64,000 bases of DNA from Asterella californica (lineage: Eukaryota; Streptophyta; Marchantiopsida; Marchantiales; Aytoniaceae): contig JAYKYS010000011.1 in assembly GCA_036924285.1 (NCBI GenBank), forward strand, positions 4,526,001 through 4,590,000, in the 5' to 3' direction. The translations under genes and the position numbers were made by a program. The notes below the pieces were generated by a model, which saw only the letters and a program-made list of their open reading frames with translations, did not search any database and had not been told where the DNA came from. The stretch's first letter is position 1, and the number at the start of each line of letters is the position of its first letter. Positions 47,648 to 62,200 of this stretch are shown piece by piece.

Positions 47648-50600
47648 TTAACTTTGAGCAGCAGGGGCAGGGGCGGGAGGTGTTGTTGCAGGCTGCGTGG
47701 AGCCATTGTACTCATAACCTGTAGTAGCTGCTTGAGGGGCAGTTCCATCGGCTGGCTGAGTGTATTGTGCAGGCTGTGTATAACCCTGCTGGGCATAACC
47801 CTGCTGACTATAAGTTTGCTGGTCACCTTGAGTTTGGCTATAGCCATACCCACCATTGTAGGCTTGCTGTCCGTACCCTTGCTGTGCATAACCCTGCTGA
47901 GCATAGGTTGACTGGTCACCATAACCTGCAGCCTGAGGTTGCTGGTATCCACCATAATAGCCCTGTTGGCTATAACCATAAGTTGTATCAGTGGTGGCGG
48001 CTGGTGTGGTTTGCTGGGTCTGCTGACCTGGCTGTGCATAGTAATCGTAACCACCTTGAGCCTGAGGCTGCTGGGCGGGTGCAGCTGTCCTCTGATCCCA
48101 CCCAGAGGCATAACCGGCAGTAGACGTCTGCTGAGGGTACCCACCTCCATAAGCGGGAGGGGGGGGACCAGGGTACTGCTGAGGGGGTCCAGGATATGGT
48201 GCGGGTTGCTGGTACCCATAGCCAGGCTGCTGCATGGGGGGTGCGGCAGGGGGGCCCCACTGCTGAGGACCGGGTGGCCTATAAGCCCCTTGCTGGTTAT
48301 ATCCTCCAGGTGGCCCTCTTGCGCGATTCTGAAACCCACAACACACCAAACAGAGAAAATTAGAAGAAGATCAAAATGGAGGAGCAGAAATAAGGTCCAG
48401 GGCCAACAAACCTGCTATATGATTTCTTTTCAAACATGAAGCTCATCCCGCGTCTCACTTTATCCCACACTAGGTTTGGATGTGATTCTATAAGGACAGA
48501 TCACAATACTGGAGGCACACCGGGGAATACAGGCCCGTACATTATACGAAGTACTGATGACTTATAGGTGTCAGAAGGCAAGGTCTATTTTGACAATGGT
48601 AGTGTGTAGTCATGAGAAGGGCTGGAGAATCCCTCACCTCGTCTTCAAGCTTTGTAAGCATTCTGGCTACCAGCGTGAGCCATCGTGTATGAGCCCCATC
48701 CATCCTCAGTGCATTTTAGGTGCACCTGTTCCAGGGGCTCAGCCCTTGCCCGTCCAACAGCCCAGATGGGCTCCAATGGACATTATACAACTTACCCTTA
48801 CCCTGAGATTTGAGATGCAATAAACCTTTTGACATACGTGATACAATGCGGGGCATCACAAGATCTAATGATGGGCAACTAATTGTTGTGTAAAAGCCTT
48901 GCGCAACTTTCATGTGAAAGGAGCATTATTTTCCTGAACTGTACCCTTGATAGAGAAGGTCCAGAACACTGACAAACTTCATGGCAAACGTGATCGCGAC
49001 ATCACAATAGTTCATGCAGCAAAGCTACTCAGACCACATTACCTGGAGAGTAACTTTCATCCAAAGTCGTTTCTGTCAGCGAGGGAGTAGCCTAAACTCA
49101 GTGGGTGAGCCAGTTGTCCATAGCCTTTCTCATCAACCAAAAGATAAAGATGAGCAACGTACATATAACCAGCGGTGCATTGCCAGATATAGCATGTCTA
49201 GCAAGCTAGGAAATCATTCAGGGCAATCTTGTCCCACATCTCTTCACTAGAAGGGTAAACATCGGTAGCAAGTCCCTGAAGACTGCCAGCAAGCACTCGA
49301 CTTTAAGGTAACGACCATAGGATATGGAAACTTTACTACATCTTGCCACCAAAAATCTCCAGGATGCAGGACAAAGGGCCACAATTTTGCAACACTAGTG
49401 ATGTAAGATCCAAGAGTGTATCTTTGGATGTCGAAAGCCGGCAGATCTACAGAAGCAAATCTCCACACAACAGAAACCTCAAATACAAATGATATATTCC
49501 TTTGACCTACAAACAGTGCAGGGCTAACAAGCACGTTCGAGACCGTACCATTATTTGGTGGCGCGACACACCCTCGCCTACTAATGGCTGTCAAGAGTAG
49601 ATCTCAGTAGAAACAGTACATGGTGGTTATCTCGAGAACATCAGCAGACTGTACAATCAAAAACAGTCTGAATTCCGAAGGAAGGTGTTCCTTGATAGGC
49701 TGTGGATAAACTTGTTTGCAACTGAGAACAATAGGATCACGAACATGGTGCTTATAAACTGCTTCCGACTACAGCAAGATGATTAAAATGTTTTTCCAAG
49801 GCAAAGCAATCTACACGCATTAGAATTTTTAAGTTTATTAGTGTAAATGAACTTAGGGGCTGACGCGAGCTTCACACAAAGACACACCAGGGTTCGCAGT
49901 TGGTAGTAAGGAAAGCGCCTGGAGCACACAGAAATTTCTCAAGCGCAGATAATTGATTCCTTCTTTGGGGCAGGTAAAAGAAACAGATCAGTACGTACCT
50001 CGTCTATCACCTCTTTGATAAGCTCATGAGCCATGTCAGTCTGCTTCTTATTTCCGATCAAGGTGACCATCCTTTCAGTGGCACCTGGTTCGGTTTCTCC
50101 ATCATTTTGAACCTGCAGGGGAACAAGCTATGCACCACATTAGGCAGTATTAGTATGCAGTCCGATGTAGTGGGTGAGGTCATAAAGAAAAGATTATGTA
50201 CAGTAGGGCAGCAGAGTAACAGTCTTGGGAGAAAAGAGCACACCTGTATACGGGCTCCAGAACGGCCCTGCAAATTCTTAATTGTCTCTCCCCCCCTTCC
50301 GATAATGAGACCGACCTAAAAGATAGACAGGCAAACAGAAAATATTGAAAACAGAGTGTGAATGTGGCCTCAAATCAGTTCGGTACAGTGATGGAAAACA
50401 CTACACACTACACACAATCTGAGACACGACGCACAAAATCGAGCTGGTCCTTGCTAGAACCACTAACACACATCCGCCTCACTTTCCTACAGTGACAAGG
50501 CTATAGAACTTGCACTAACATAGTCAATGGACAAGGTTGTGACGCACCAACCAAACCAGAGAACTCATCTGCTGATACTTTACCCTCAACTCGGAATCAT

Positions 50601-53567
50601 AAGTTAACGGGAGTTCATAGTGAAAGAAGATGCACTCATTCATAAGTTAACGGGAGTTGATAGAGAAGATGCACTCATGAAGAACTGCCTGCCGCAGGCA
50701 ATGTTGCCCAAAGACCCCGCGCCTGGCTGGACGGTGCTATCAGTAAGAGAAGTATTCAGAGTACCAGTAGATTGGCTCCAACCTACCTTATTGTTTGGAA
50801 CCTTGATTTGAACTTGGTCGCCTGGTGGACCAATTCCTCCAAAACCACGTGCAACGAGGGCCCCTGACCCTCCCGCAGCGGCCTGCTGTGTGTTCAAGAC
50901 ACAAGTTGCAACTACATAAGAACACAGCTCCACCTTCTCAAGAGTGCGTGCACGTAAGGAACAACAAGCAACAACAAGCATCGGCTGCTATCGCTGCATA
51001 CAGCAGCAACAGGCAACGAGAATGTCAGAATCGCAAACCTCCGCAATAACATCCTTGATGAGTTGCTCAGCCCGGTTGATCTGGTCTGGCGAACCCATAA
51101 GCTCCACTTGCCTCGTGGGAGCCCGAGGATCCGAATCTGCATCTCGTGCAACTTGTATCCTGGCTCCCGACTGATGTTGGAGATATTTGATAGTCTCTCC
51201 ACCTTTCCCAATAACAAGGCCAACCTACAAACGAATGAAGTCTAGTTACAAGGCTGATACTTTCAGGGTACTCCCAAAGCAAATTGTCAGATAAACATCA
51301 GTGTTAGTACTTTCGAGTTCAGGTTGCTGAAATGTGCAAGTCGATCAAGGTGAGTTTTTTCAGGAGTCGGCAAGTACTGTCAAGTCTACTTTCAGGTATC
51401 AAAACTACCTATCCTCGTTCGAAAGTAAACACGTTGGGACAAAACCCCAGGCGTTAACTGCCGATTCATGGATAGGGCGAGGTGGCGCCAGTTCCTATAA
51501 ACATAGACTGTTACTTGCAAGGTGTGCCTCTAGAGGGAAAAGTTTCTAAGAGGATTCTAAATGACACGCAGTTGTACAAATTACTCACATCTCAACAGGA
51601 TACACCACGGTGCTATTGGTAAAGTAATCTAACACAACAATTACCAGAACCCAAACTAGGAGCCTTGGATGGGTTCTGTCGATTGATAATTGATCTGAAC
51701 TAACTTGCTCTTAAACGTGCACAGCTCTTGTGTTTAGGCTAAACACGTTTACGATTCCAACACGCACACTCATAACATATACTGTTAACTGAGACAAAAG
51801 TAGAGACTAACCTCTAGAGAAAAAGGAAGAGAAATATGAAGAGAAATGCCTTCAATACGGGAACTGGAAATGCCTTATTCACCTTGGAATTCGGGACATC
51901 GATTTTCCGGGACTGATTCAACTGTTGGTTGTAATACTGCGGTGCTTGATGATGGTACTCTTGCGTAGGCATGTGCTGCCGCTCATCCTGCTGCTGATCT
52001 TGACGCTGTGCTCCGTGATTGTGATGATCTAGCGAGCCAGAAGATTCATATACTGAGTTAGTGCGATGCTCGGGAAGGGACAAGTAACAATTGAATATTA
52101 AGTAGTCAAATATTTAAGAGAAACGCAGAAAGATCGGATGAATGGGACTGAAATATTAAACTAGCTTCTCAACTGGTTTTCAGCTACATCTTCACGTCCT
52201 AGCCACGAAGAGTACGACTCGAGTTGACAGCATTTCTAGACAGGAGATATCAAATTTCTGTCCCGTGATAGAACCCAAACGAACATAAATCGAGTAACTG
52301 CAAAAAGAACAAATATATCTCCCCTTTGGTCTCAGTTCGAAGAATCTACAACCTCAATGGCACCTTCTAACTCCGGTTTTAGGTGAACGTAGAAACTTGT
52401 GCTTGCGTTACATATTCCACTTCCAGTTGAAAACGAACACTCTCCCAGAGGTCCGATCCGAACTACGATGAGAAGCAAGTAGGAAAGAGGTATTCACAAG
52501 ACTCAAACCAAGATTGAACAGCACCCAGAGAAATGGCCAAAGGTCGATAGCCTTGCGAAAATATCTCAATTTGTATGGTTAGTCGACAAAAAAAGGTTAC
52601 CCGCAGCAGAAGTTGTATAGACAGCAAAGGAGCTACGCTACTATGCATGCATCATTTCGATTAATGTGCCTTCATGGTTGCAAGACGTTCGTGCTCGTCT
52701 ACCTCAGGTGGACACCAGAATCATTGAATCACAAGTATCTTATACGCTCGCAAGCGGAAGGCGGCAAATGAACGCTCTTTCAGGATGCTGCTAGTTTCAG
52801 TTTCTTGTCAGGCTAAAGTCATCCCGCAACACGTTAACGCATACACGTCGCCTCCATAAGCCTCTGTGGACCGACTGTACACAAGTAAAGGCATGGGCGT
52901 ACAAGTTCCGAGAGTACCGAAGAACAGCTCGGTGTCCGCCTTGTCTCCTATAAACAAAACCATACAAGAGAAAGTGGAACGCAAGCGCTCTCCTGCAACT
53001 TACCCTCTTGGCTGTATTCAGCGCACACTGCAGAACCCATGGCGTTAGGTCTACTGGTTGTGAACTAGCCGCTTTAGGAACGCTCTCATCTCTCAAGAAC
53101 ATCCACTCCTCGTAAAATAAAGTACGCGCAACCCTCACCCGCCGTCAGGACACATTCCTTCAGTGGAGTGCACATCCGAGGTAAGGTGGGACATAAACGC
53201 ATCGAAAAACGGACATCCACGACACGATGACAATGCCCTCACCAGAGTACTGTTGGTCGTTCTCAGGGCCGTTAGACCGATGAGGAGCGTGGGTATGCTC
53301 GTCATTGCTCTCTTCCGTGCGGGGCCGCTTCAGTCCTTCTGCTCCAACCAAACGAGCAGCTATTTGCTGCACACGTTCCTTAGCGAGCTGAAACTCGGAC
53401 AGAGGCGGTGGAACAGTATTGTAGGATACAGGCGGCCCTTCGCCGTCGGGAACTCCGCTACTGAAATTAGAGGGCTCTTCAGCGGGGCCATCATCAAACT
53501 TCCTCTTGTTCTCAGTACGGGGAGCTTCGTACTCCTCGGCAGCCCGATGTCCTCCATCGTCAGCCAT
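47648..53567 (-). CDS. FUBP-like two-KH-domain RNA-binding protein (7 exons, 548 aa)
   Basis: Minus-strand exons: 53243-53567, 51883-52052, 51039-51224, 50787-50885, 50244-50315, 49999-50112, 47648-48328. They total 1,647 nt with all phases matching. The protein starts [16 protein letters not shown] and has a [13 protein letters not shown] motif typical of far-upstream-element-binding proteins. It then has a Gln/His-rich linker and two KH domains. KH1 (about 158-227) has the GKGG loop in [18 protein letters not shown]2 (about 250-322) has GRGG in [16 protein letters not shown]. The C-terminal 226 residues are Q/G/Y/P/A-rich, with [18 protein letters not shown] repeats. KH proteins of this group bind single-stranded nucleic acid in the nucleus and act in transcription or splicing. 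An upstream in-frame ATG at 53,630 was rejected because the extension is unlike the family. Confidence 0.93.
48329..49998 (-). other. Last intron of the KH gene (1,670 bp)
   Basis: By far the longest intron of the gene, joining VIDE to NRARGPPGG with GT (GTACGT) and CAG ends. ORFs inside on both strands have no family resemblance. Confidence 0.85.
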
Positions 53568-54800
53568 GTCGTCGACAATGGTTACAAGCCAAGTGCCAAT
53601 AGACAACTCTGCCTCGAGAGCCGAGCACAAGCCACAAACGTGAATATGAAGTCCGCTCGGACGGCGAACAAATTCGATAAAAACCTACGAGAAAGCCACC
53701 AGACTCAGAAAAGGAAACAAACCCTACTCAGAAGACAACTCGCAAAGACCTCCAACGTTCGGTGAACAACTTAGGATCAACCACCACCTAACAGGGAAAA
53801 TCCTTCCTTCCGTAGGGCAGCGCGTTCATACCCATACAAACCAACTCAAAACTCAAATCCCCCAGCAACTCGAAAGATAAAACCACGGGCTAAAGACGCG
53901 ATTGCCGACATAATCAGATTATGAGGGAACCAATGCTACACATCATCCATCACACAAGGGAATGGGGGAGGAGAAAAGTCTCTACGGACCAGAGACAGCC
54001 GAGGCGGGAAGTGCAGCTGAGCGAGATGCGAACTCGACTCTACAGCGCAAGAGTGCACACGACGGACGACACGCACTCGGGGAAGTGTCGAGGGGCGAGC
54101 AGCCCAGGCCTTGAACGAAGAGAGGGTAGTGCCTTGCGATAAGGTGTTCTACCACCGTCAGATGCTGCGATGACGGGTTGTAAGCTTCAGGACTGGACCT
54201 TGCTATACAAGAACATCCGCTCGACTGGGAGTTTCACATCTCCACCCGGTGAGTTAGACTCGCTTTCACGGTACTTCTGGACCAATTAAAGCTGCTCGGA
54301 GGAAGCCATTGGCCAACAGGCAACTACAACCGTGCTCTCTGGGCGCCGGGAACTGGAACGAGTTTAATGGCGGCCGGGAATGTCCCAACGCACTTCTAGG
54401 TTAACGGCAGCCCACGCCAACGTTCTCGCACCGAGATTTATTGAAACTGAAAGTGGTCACTCTAAGGATCTCCTTATTCAGCCAGCACGACTTGCACAAC
54501 AAGAACTTGTAGAATCGAGTAGTTTTTTCTTATACCGTACCGTACTTGAATCTTGCCTGTTCTCGCTGGATGTTGTTTGTATAATCGGGGTGTCACTGTT
54601 AAATGCGGTCTGCAGAAGCGGGTGCAGCACATCGCCGCGAACAGTCTCGGATGATGCTCGAGGGAAAAAAGGTGGGTGAGGTGTTGTGGATGCCGTGAAG
54701 GTATGCAGTGGTATTTTCTCGACCTAATTACATAGGTTACTGACCCGAAAGTAGACGGATTTCTGTCACGAGAAGAATATCCTTCCCACGGTCTTGTACA
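53568..54800. other. Upstream region of the KH gene
   Basis: More GC-rich than the sequence that follows. It should contain the promoter and 5' leader of the minus-strand KH gene, but no TATA box in a convincing position was seen. Overlapping short ORFs are not supported. Confidence 0.4.
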
Positions 54801-57800
54801 GTGAAGGAAGCGGGGGAGAAATATTATTTGGGTTGAATCACTTGATGTCAGTTTGGTACATTAAGAGATAACGTACGTTAACATAATGCGAAGTTTAAAT
54901 TTAAATCATCGTCCGCAGCAGTTTTCATACATTAATGCAAGTAAAAAATAAATTTAAGTCTATATTTAAATATTTAAATCTATATTACTATGTTTAAATT
55001 ACTATATTTAAAAAATAAATTTAAACACTTCTGAATTGAGCGAAACACATGGACCTTGGAAACAGGAAAAACCCATAGCCACAGTGAGTTAAACCGGTAT
55101 TTATCCTATTATAATTGAATTCTTATTACCGAATAAAATTAAATTTTATTTTGAAACATTAATTTATAACTAACCCTTCTTACGAGAAGTATTAACTCAT
55201 AAATTACACCTCATATACACTTGTAAATGTACATGGATGAATATCCAATTTCATGGACTATAATAACACCTCGTTGTAGTCATACATGATATAGTCATAA
55301 TTTTTGTGTGAAGGATCATTCTTTTTAAATGTCTCTCATTATAATCACTATTACACAATATATAATTTCACTCGCACGAAAAATATACAAAGACATGTGA
55401 CTCGAATGAGATAACTTTTTACTTTATCATAATAAAAAACCTTTCCCGCTTAGTACACTTTGAACGTTTCTCCTAATCTTTTTATTTTTGTTCGTGAAAT
55501 AAATCTAACTTTACACCAAGATCAGAAATAACATCATCCATCGAAGTGGATTGCTTGCAGGGATTTGGAAAACCACAAATTTAGAAGAATCTTTGAAACT
55601 AGTTGTTCATGAAACAATAGAAAAGGTTTATGCTTCCTATTTGTTTATTCTAACCCTGTCTTTTGTAATCACATTTGTAGGTTCCCCTTCATTAAAGTGA
55701 TTTTATACATAGAGTAACACTTAACATTTTTTGTTCATAATGTGATTATAAATTTACAACCACAAAACATTACATACACAAATATAAAGTCACCAAGTGC
55801 ATGATTACAATGAGGTTTGATTGTATATACAACAGGATAAAACATGAAGAGGAAAATGTAATATCTGAAATCCTGAAGTCGTAAGCTAAGTTCTGACCAC
55901 CATGAAGAAATGACCCCCCTAATATTGTTGCATATGAGGAACCGATAGTCCTTGATCTTAACTTTTCCTTTCTCCTTTAAGGAAGGAAAAGTATTCATTT
56001 CTTCATTTCTATTTATGAAAGAGTTATGCATAAAACGTAGTGGGAATACAAAGACTCTATCCTTTTGTATTTAAGACTGGCTTTATGTATATAGAGAATT
56101 ACCAAGGATAGTGTATTATCGGTTCACCACAAGAAGAAGACAAATCAAAGCTGCATAAAAGATCTAGGAAATACAAAGTCTCTCCTACTTCTTATAGTAT
56201 AGGTTTTAACAAGTTGCAGTGTCCTTCTGTTGTAATACAGATAAACTGGTCCTAGAGGAGTGAGTTTTAGAGTGTAAATAAGTTGAACTAGTTATAAAAC
56301 CGCGTAAACTGTATTTTATCTTGAAGAGCTCACTTTTAGATCCAGTATTGATCACGGTTGGTTATTCCGTTTCAAGATTAACCCCTTAACACATATGGAA
56401 ACTGATAGTTTAACTTCCCAGCTAGAATGTCTCTTGTCCATTTGGATCTATCGGATATTGAGATACATTCTCATGGCACCTCCATTGTAACTACAGCAGT
56501 CTATGCATGCAACACGGTTGCAGTTCCCAACAGTGATAGAAATGGCTAAAAACTCGCTTCATAACTATATTTTCACAACTAACAAGAATGATCGTGCATG
56601 ATACTCGCGTGCTTTATTGATCTCATACTTCACTTGTATATCTTACTGACACGTCAACAAAAGCATGAAAGGAAACATAAGTAATACCAAGTATTGTCTC
56701 AAAATCGTATATTACTGAGAACAATAGAGTTCATAATACATCAAGAGGAGTCCAACCTAAGAGACATCCATCGAGAGAGCTTCAACTCGTTGTATTAATC
56801 TAGACCTCTTAATCTGTCTTTGACTCAAAAGTCTTGCTCGTAGCAACACCAAAACTTAATATAGTACTGATGATATTCTAGCCTAAACTGATATGCCTTT
56901 AAGAACAAAGTGAAGGCTTAAGTAGCCGTCTAAACTGCTAAGACTATACCAAGTCTAACAACAAGTTGGCATAACAACGATGTGTCATCCTCTTTTACTA
57001 ACCTAAACTAACATAACTCCAAATATTGTTTTGTATCTTAGCATGACTAAGTCTCCGAAGTGATACCCACAATCTCATAAACTAAAGAGGAGATCTAATA
57101 CCTCAGTTGAGTTTAACCTATTGTTGTCCGGATCTTCCAAAAATGAAAACTTCCTCTAGTGGGATGTTGATTTTACGATCACATGGTTGTTGAAGCTTGC
57201 TAGAGTCGCCCCGCTAGCTGCTCACTATCCAAACATCAAGCCGTCAGTATCATAGTATCATATCGCTATTTGCATTAAGTGTGTTTGGGCATACACTAAG
57301 TATGTGGTTGTGAGAGATGTAGTTCAGCGAAATGATCACAACAAACACCTTCTCCAACCAAGAGAATCAATTATTTATACTTTGTGCTTCATTTACAATT
57401 ATAGTTACAATAGGATTCTCAAAAGTCATGTTTCCTAGACTCTCACTCTAAATCCAAAGCTATCAGCTTATGTATAAAGTATTCAAAAACCCTTAGCGGT
57501 GATAACAAATTTATCCTTAGTGGATTTCCTTATAAGAATATACAACCGTCACAACAAGAATGATTCGCATATCATTTCTCCCAACTAATCCAAAATAGAA
57601 TGACTAAATTCATCCTGAATTCAAATCAAGTCAAATCTAAATATCTCAACAGCATAAAAAAGATGTCATATTAGCTTCCAACTGTTATCAAAATCTACTC
57701 CAATTGAATCCAATAGCCTTACTACATCTTATCAAAACAAGTGATAAACGGATCACTTTTCATACTCTATGGCAAATATACTTCGCTCTAAAGATATCCA

Positions 57801-60019
57801 ATGTCCACTCCGTCGATTCTCATAATTTTCAGAAGTGATATGTGGATCTTTAACTTCTCAATCTTTATCTTTACTCTCTTACATTCTTCAGAAGTGATCG
57901 ATTTGAATCATCATAACTCGCTCATGGTAAGTCTATTTTGTACTATTTAAAGCTTTATTTGAGTCTACTTGACGAGGTCTATCCGACAATACTCTCACCA
58001 GTCACCTCCTTCTGATGTTTTCTCTTTGTGTTTAGACATCCGAAATCCTTCTGTCATTGGTCGAACGTGAGTATCTAGAGGTGTTTCATAAAAGACGAGA
58101 AGCAACAAGACTCGTAGCTAATATGGAGTGTGTTCACTTGTCTCTCGATTGAAGTAGCTATAATCAACCTCCAATATATCCTCCATCACTCAAAGTTATG
58201 GTGGCCTTCCCAAACCAATCATAGTCATTCGATTTGAGAACTTAAATAAAGTCGAGTCTTTGAGACACAAGCAAGACTATACTAGACAACAAAAGCTTAT
58301 CCACAATTCTGACCTCTCTAACAACTGGTATTTATACAAGGAAGATGTATAAGACTTTAGAAGACTCATCTCCAATAAATATAACGTCTTAATATAACAA
58401 AGAAAGCATTTGCTCAAGTCCTAGACCGGAGGTTACTCGTCCACCTCCATCCATATTTTAAATGTGCGAGGACGAGAGCCACTTTCGTGTTATATAATAG
58501 CAACTCCCTACATAAGAGAAGGTCTTGAATGCTCCAATCTTGTCGGAATAGCTGTTGCAACCCACACACCTCTATCTCCATTACTAACTTAACGAAGATA
58601 GAGAAAAGTCAAATCCTTCTATATCGTAATATTTTTGCCTCCACTACTTCTATCATGTGAAGCTTAAAAAATCTCCAGATGGGATATGAGATTGATCTAC
58701 ATCTGGGATAATAGATAATGAGATAATTCGTTTGCTTAATCGCCCAATCTTCTTTATCTCATTAATGCTCAAACATAGAGTTTTGGTGTAATTTTACACA
58801 CAATTCTTCACAAGCCTACTCCTCACTCTCCTCTCTAATCTTCCAAAAGCGAGTTGAAACCTTGAGAAATTACTCTGGAATTATATGACAAACATAACCC
58901 CACTACTACTCCTCCTTTTAAGCAATTCGTACTGTCGATTACCCCCAACTTGTAGAAAGTCTCTTTTCTGATGATTATATCAATTTATTACCTCGTTCTC
59001 CATGTTGATTTCTTCTTCCTCATGAAAATAACCCTCAAATGTATCCAAGCTACATTGATATGGTCCACCTCTTACATTTCATGCACAAGTCCTCCTTGTG
59101 GATCCCTCAACCTTATGTGCTAGCTATGGCTATTGCTACCTACATATCTCTCATGCGTCGATCCTTCTCGATATCTTGCAGATCTCTTGACAAACGTGCT
59201 ACTTTATTCTATTTCTCAAGTATAGGACTATAATCCCTCTTAACACACATTAATCTCCTTCTTTGAGTTTCCAGTATCATATATTATCCTCTCGAGAAAT
59301 TATAACTACTAATAAACTCCTTTATCACCCTAACCTTCTTCTCAATGGAGAGGAAGGTCTTGTCTTCCTCATGCAAGGTTGATCAGTGGATGTTATCAAA
59401 CACCGGTGTCATGATAATTACATCAATTATCATGTATAAGTTTAGTAGAACGTCTATTTATATACATACACGTTAACTATACGAATTTATGCTAAATACG
59501 TAATTACGATGATGTTTTGTATGTGTTTCGATATACAAATGTGTTTCATGCAGAAGACAACGAAGTATTTCATAGTACTTCAATATGTTCACTTGTACAT
59601 ACTTCTTGAAGTTCCATTGTCTATGAGTCTACGATGTAAATAACCATCATATGCGATTTCTTACAGTTAAGTAGTTTTCCTAAGTTGCGTTAGATAGATG
59701 ACTTGAGCACTTTTCAAGACTTTCACGTATATCGACATGTGTTTTATAATAATAAATTATTTAGCTGTGCTCCAAACATTTATTATGGTCAAGATGACTA
59801 AGTAGTTCACTTGAAGATAGAAACTTCAATCCTTGATTTCTCATTAGTATGTTGTTTTTTATGAAATAAAATCCAAAAGTAAAAATCCAATATTTTTAAC
59901 TTACAAGATAGCTTCACATTTTCATATTCCAACAAGAATAATCCACTTTTAGAAGAAAGGATACTACTCTGATACCCTTGTAACACTAAGAGAATTTTAG
60001 AACCTCATAATTAGACCAT
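54801..60019. other. Long AT-rich stretch without a convincing gene
   Basis: Stops are dense in all frames and the longest ORFs are under 100 codons. TTTAAA motifs recur at 54,893-55,025. ORFs at 55,735-56,031 (minus) and 59,039-59,233 (plus) show no recognisable family. It may be old, eroded repeat DNA. Confidence 0.5.
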
Positions 60020-60500
60020 AGCCTCGGTTCAGTTCGGCTCAAACAGTTTGGGAAAGTTAAGAGTATGGACTAAAACGTTTCGAACCGAAATGGTTAAAGA
60101 AAAATTGAACTTGAATCGAATGCGAACAAAACCATTTAAACTATAAACTATGGTCAACTCGTTCAAATTGGTTAAATATTAGCTCATAATTTGTAATACA
60201 AGATATCTCGAGTTCAAAATTTTGCATTATGTTCCAAAACTACAAATCATTTAAACCGCGGTTTGAGCTATTTAAACCGTGGTTTGAGATATTTAAGCCA
60301 TGGTTCAAACTTGAACTAAGCATTTTTGCTCAAGGTTGAACTTTAACTGAACCGATAGTAAACCAACATTGTTTAACCCGAATCGTTAGAAATCTAACCA
60401 TATAATTTTGGTTGAACTTCAATCAAACCAAATAAGGTTGATCAAACCTAAACCACTTTAAACCACTATTTTATGGTTTGGCTCATCTCAAACCAGACTG
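60020..60500. repeat. GGTTT/AAACC-rich interspersed repeat
   Basis: Dozens of AAACC, GGTTT, GGTTC and TTGAAC motifs lie on both strands. The left edge (CTCGGTTCAGTTCGGCTCAAAC) and the reverse complement of the right edge (GGTTTGAGATGAGCCAAACC) are similar, which suggests imperfect inverted ends. Repeats of this composition are common as small plant transposon derivatives. No target duplication was identified. Confidence 0.45.
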
Positions 60501-60782
60501 GGATCGAGACCTGCTCATAACTGATAAACAATTCGGAGATGAACACTCAAATCAAGGTGGAATGGTCTCAAAGACCATTCTTCTTCTTTATATTATCAGA
60601 GAGAGAGGACAAGGATAAGGGTGACACTCTCTAATCCAGTCACTCATTGTCGCACGTGGTTCAGATGCAACCATACATATCAACAACAACTTAATATTAA
60701 CGCACATATCTTATCTGATCCCACTCCTTATCTAGCAACCAAGTAACAAAAATAACTATAAGTGATCAAGAGTTATTACATC

Positions 60783-62200
60783 CACTATGATTACTTTCGA
60801 CAATGATTATTTATCTATTTTGGAGAATAGTTCATGAGAAGGATGATAGACTTGTCTACTCCAATGATCCTCTCGATCATCATGTACTGAGAGAATTTGG
60901 ACTTGATTGTGTACATCTTATTTTGACGAATGAACGGACTTGAACTTTCCAGCCAACGTTCTTTTCATCATTTGGGTTGATATTCAATGTCACTATAAGC
61001 GGAAGATCACAACAAATTTTGATGAGAAATATTGCAGTCAAGTGATATCTTCTCTTTTTTTTCTTTTGTTTGATCTTTCATCGTAGATCATTTTAAGATC
61101 AATGTCTTGACTTTGTATTGAATGTCGTGTATCGTATCGTTATTATTTATATCGCTCGACGAGGATGATTATCTTGTGTTATTTTAGGGTCAAAAGTGTT
61201 TTGGGTCAAGTCCTTGAGGGTGTGAGATTTTTTTAGGATTACAACTTGATCCATAATGCCAAGTATGAGATAAGGTGATCTCCAATCTTCTCTCTCACTG
61301 GTCCATAATTTGATCATTCTAGTTCACCAAGTTCCATGGACAATTTTGAGGTTTCAAAGGTTTTCTTGAAGGTCATTCACGGAGTGTGAGATCTCGCTGA
61401 AAAGGACTCGAGCTGGCTACAATCAGGAGAGAATGATCACCAATTTGAAGTTCTGAGTGCGGTGTTATGTTGGTTCAAAGTCAAGGAAGTTAAATTGATA
61501 TTCATAGTCATGTTTAAGGGTGCCTTAAGAGTTCTATAGATGATCTTTCTATTTTGTCAAGATGATTAGAGAGTTGACGCCGTGCTAATGACACTGATGT
61601 AAAATAATGTTATGATTGGATTAGATCTGATCTCGAAGTGACCAGTTGAAGTTGGTTGTATAGTTTGAGAAGTGAAAATAAAGCAGTTTATCTTGGATTC
61701 AAAGACTGAGTTGTGTCATGAGCACTGAGTCGAATCTTTGAGTGAAAATATCAAGGATCAGCTTACTACCTATGAAATTTCAGCTAATTTGGTTAAGAGA
61801 AGGTGTCGAGGTTGTGGATTTTAGCTACCAAGGTATATAAAACTCATAAGTTAGCATAGACGAAGCGCTTGGTCCATTTCGAGCAATTGGTTTGAAGTCT
61901 GAAGCTACAACTTCAAAAAGAGTAGTGAAGGTTAGAGAGAATTTCTTGTGAAGTATGAGCTCGATTGAAATCTCGAGTTGGGTTGCCAATGGTTACAAAG
62001 TTTAGATTACAATGTGATGGTTTGGAAGAGAATGAATATTTCTTCTACATCCATTGGTTGATCTCGAGCAAACGACTTGGGGTTTGGAAGTGGAACTTCC
62101 ACAAGGTGTTGCAAGTGAGTCAAAAAAGCTATGGTGTGAATTTGAGACGGATATCACAATCAGAGAAAATATTACACCTTGTCAAAGTTGTTGATCGAGA
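60783..62200 (+). repeat. Copy 3 of the 2.27-kb repeat family (both ends lost)
   Basis: Starting at GATTACTTTCGACAATG, it aligns with about 19,348-20,800 of the complete copy: the segments around ATGATAGACTTGTCTACTCC, TTGGACTTGATTGTGTACAT and the later GCTCATAAGTTAGCA block correspond in order. Divergence is high, and the conserved translated segments are broken here. The first ~370 bp and the last ~450 bp of the unit are missing. Confidence 0.7.

Noticed and set aside
47633..48439. Plus-strand and alternate-frame ORFs of 90-238 codons over the KH gene's last exon
   Set aside because: They are shadows of the low-complexity Q/G/Y-rich exon on the minus strand.
53568..53630. Longer N-terminus for the KH protein from the ATG at 53,630
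   Set aside because: The extension is hydrophobic and unlike the family. The ATG at 53,567 opens directly into the acidic KH-protein N-terminus.
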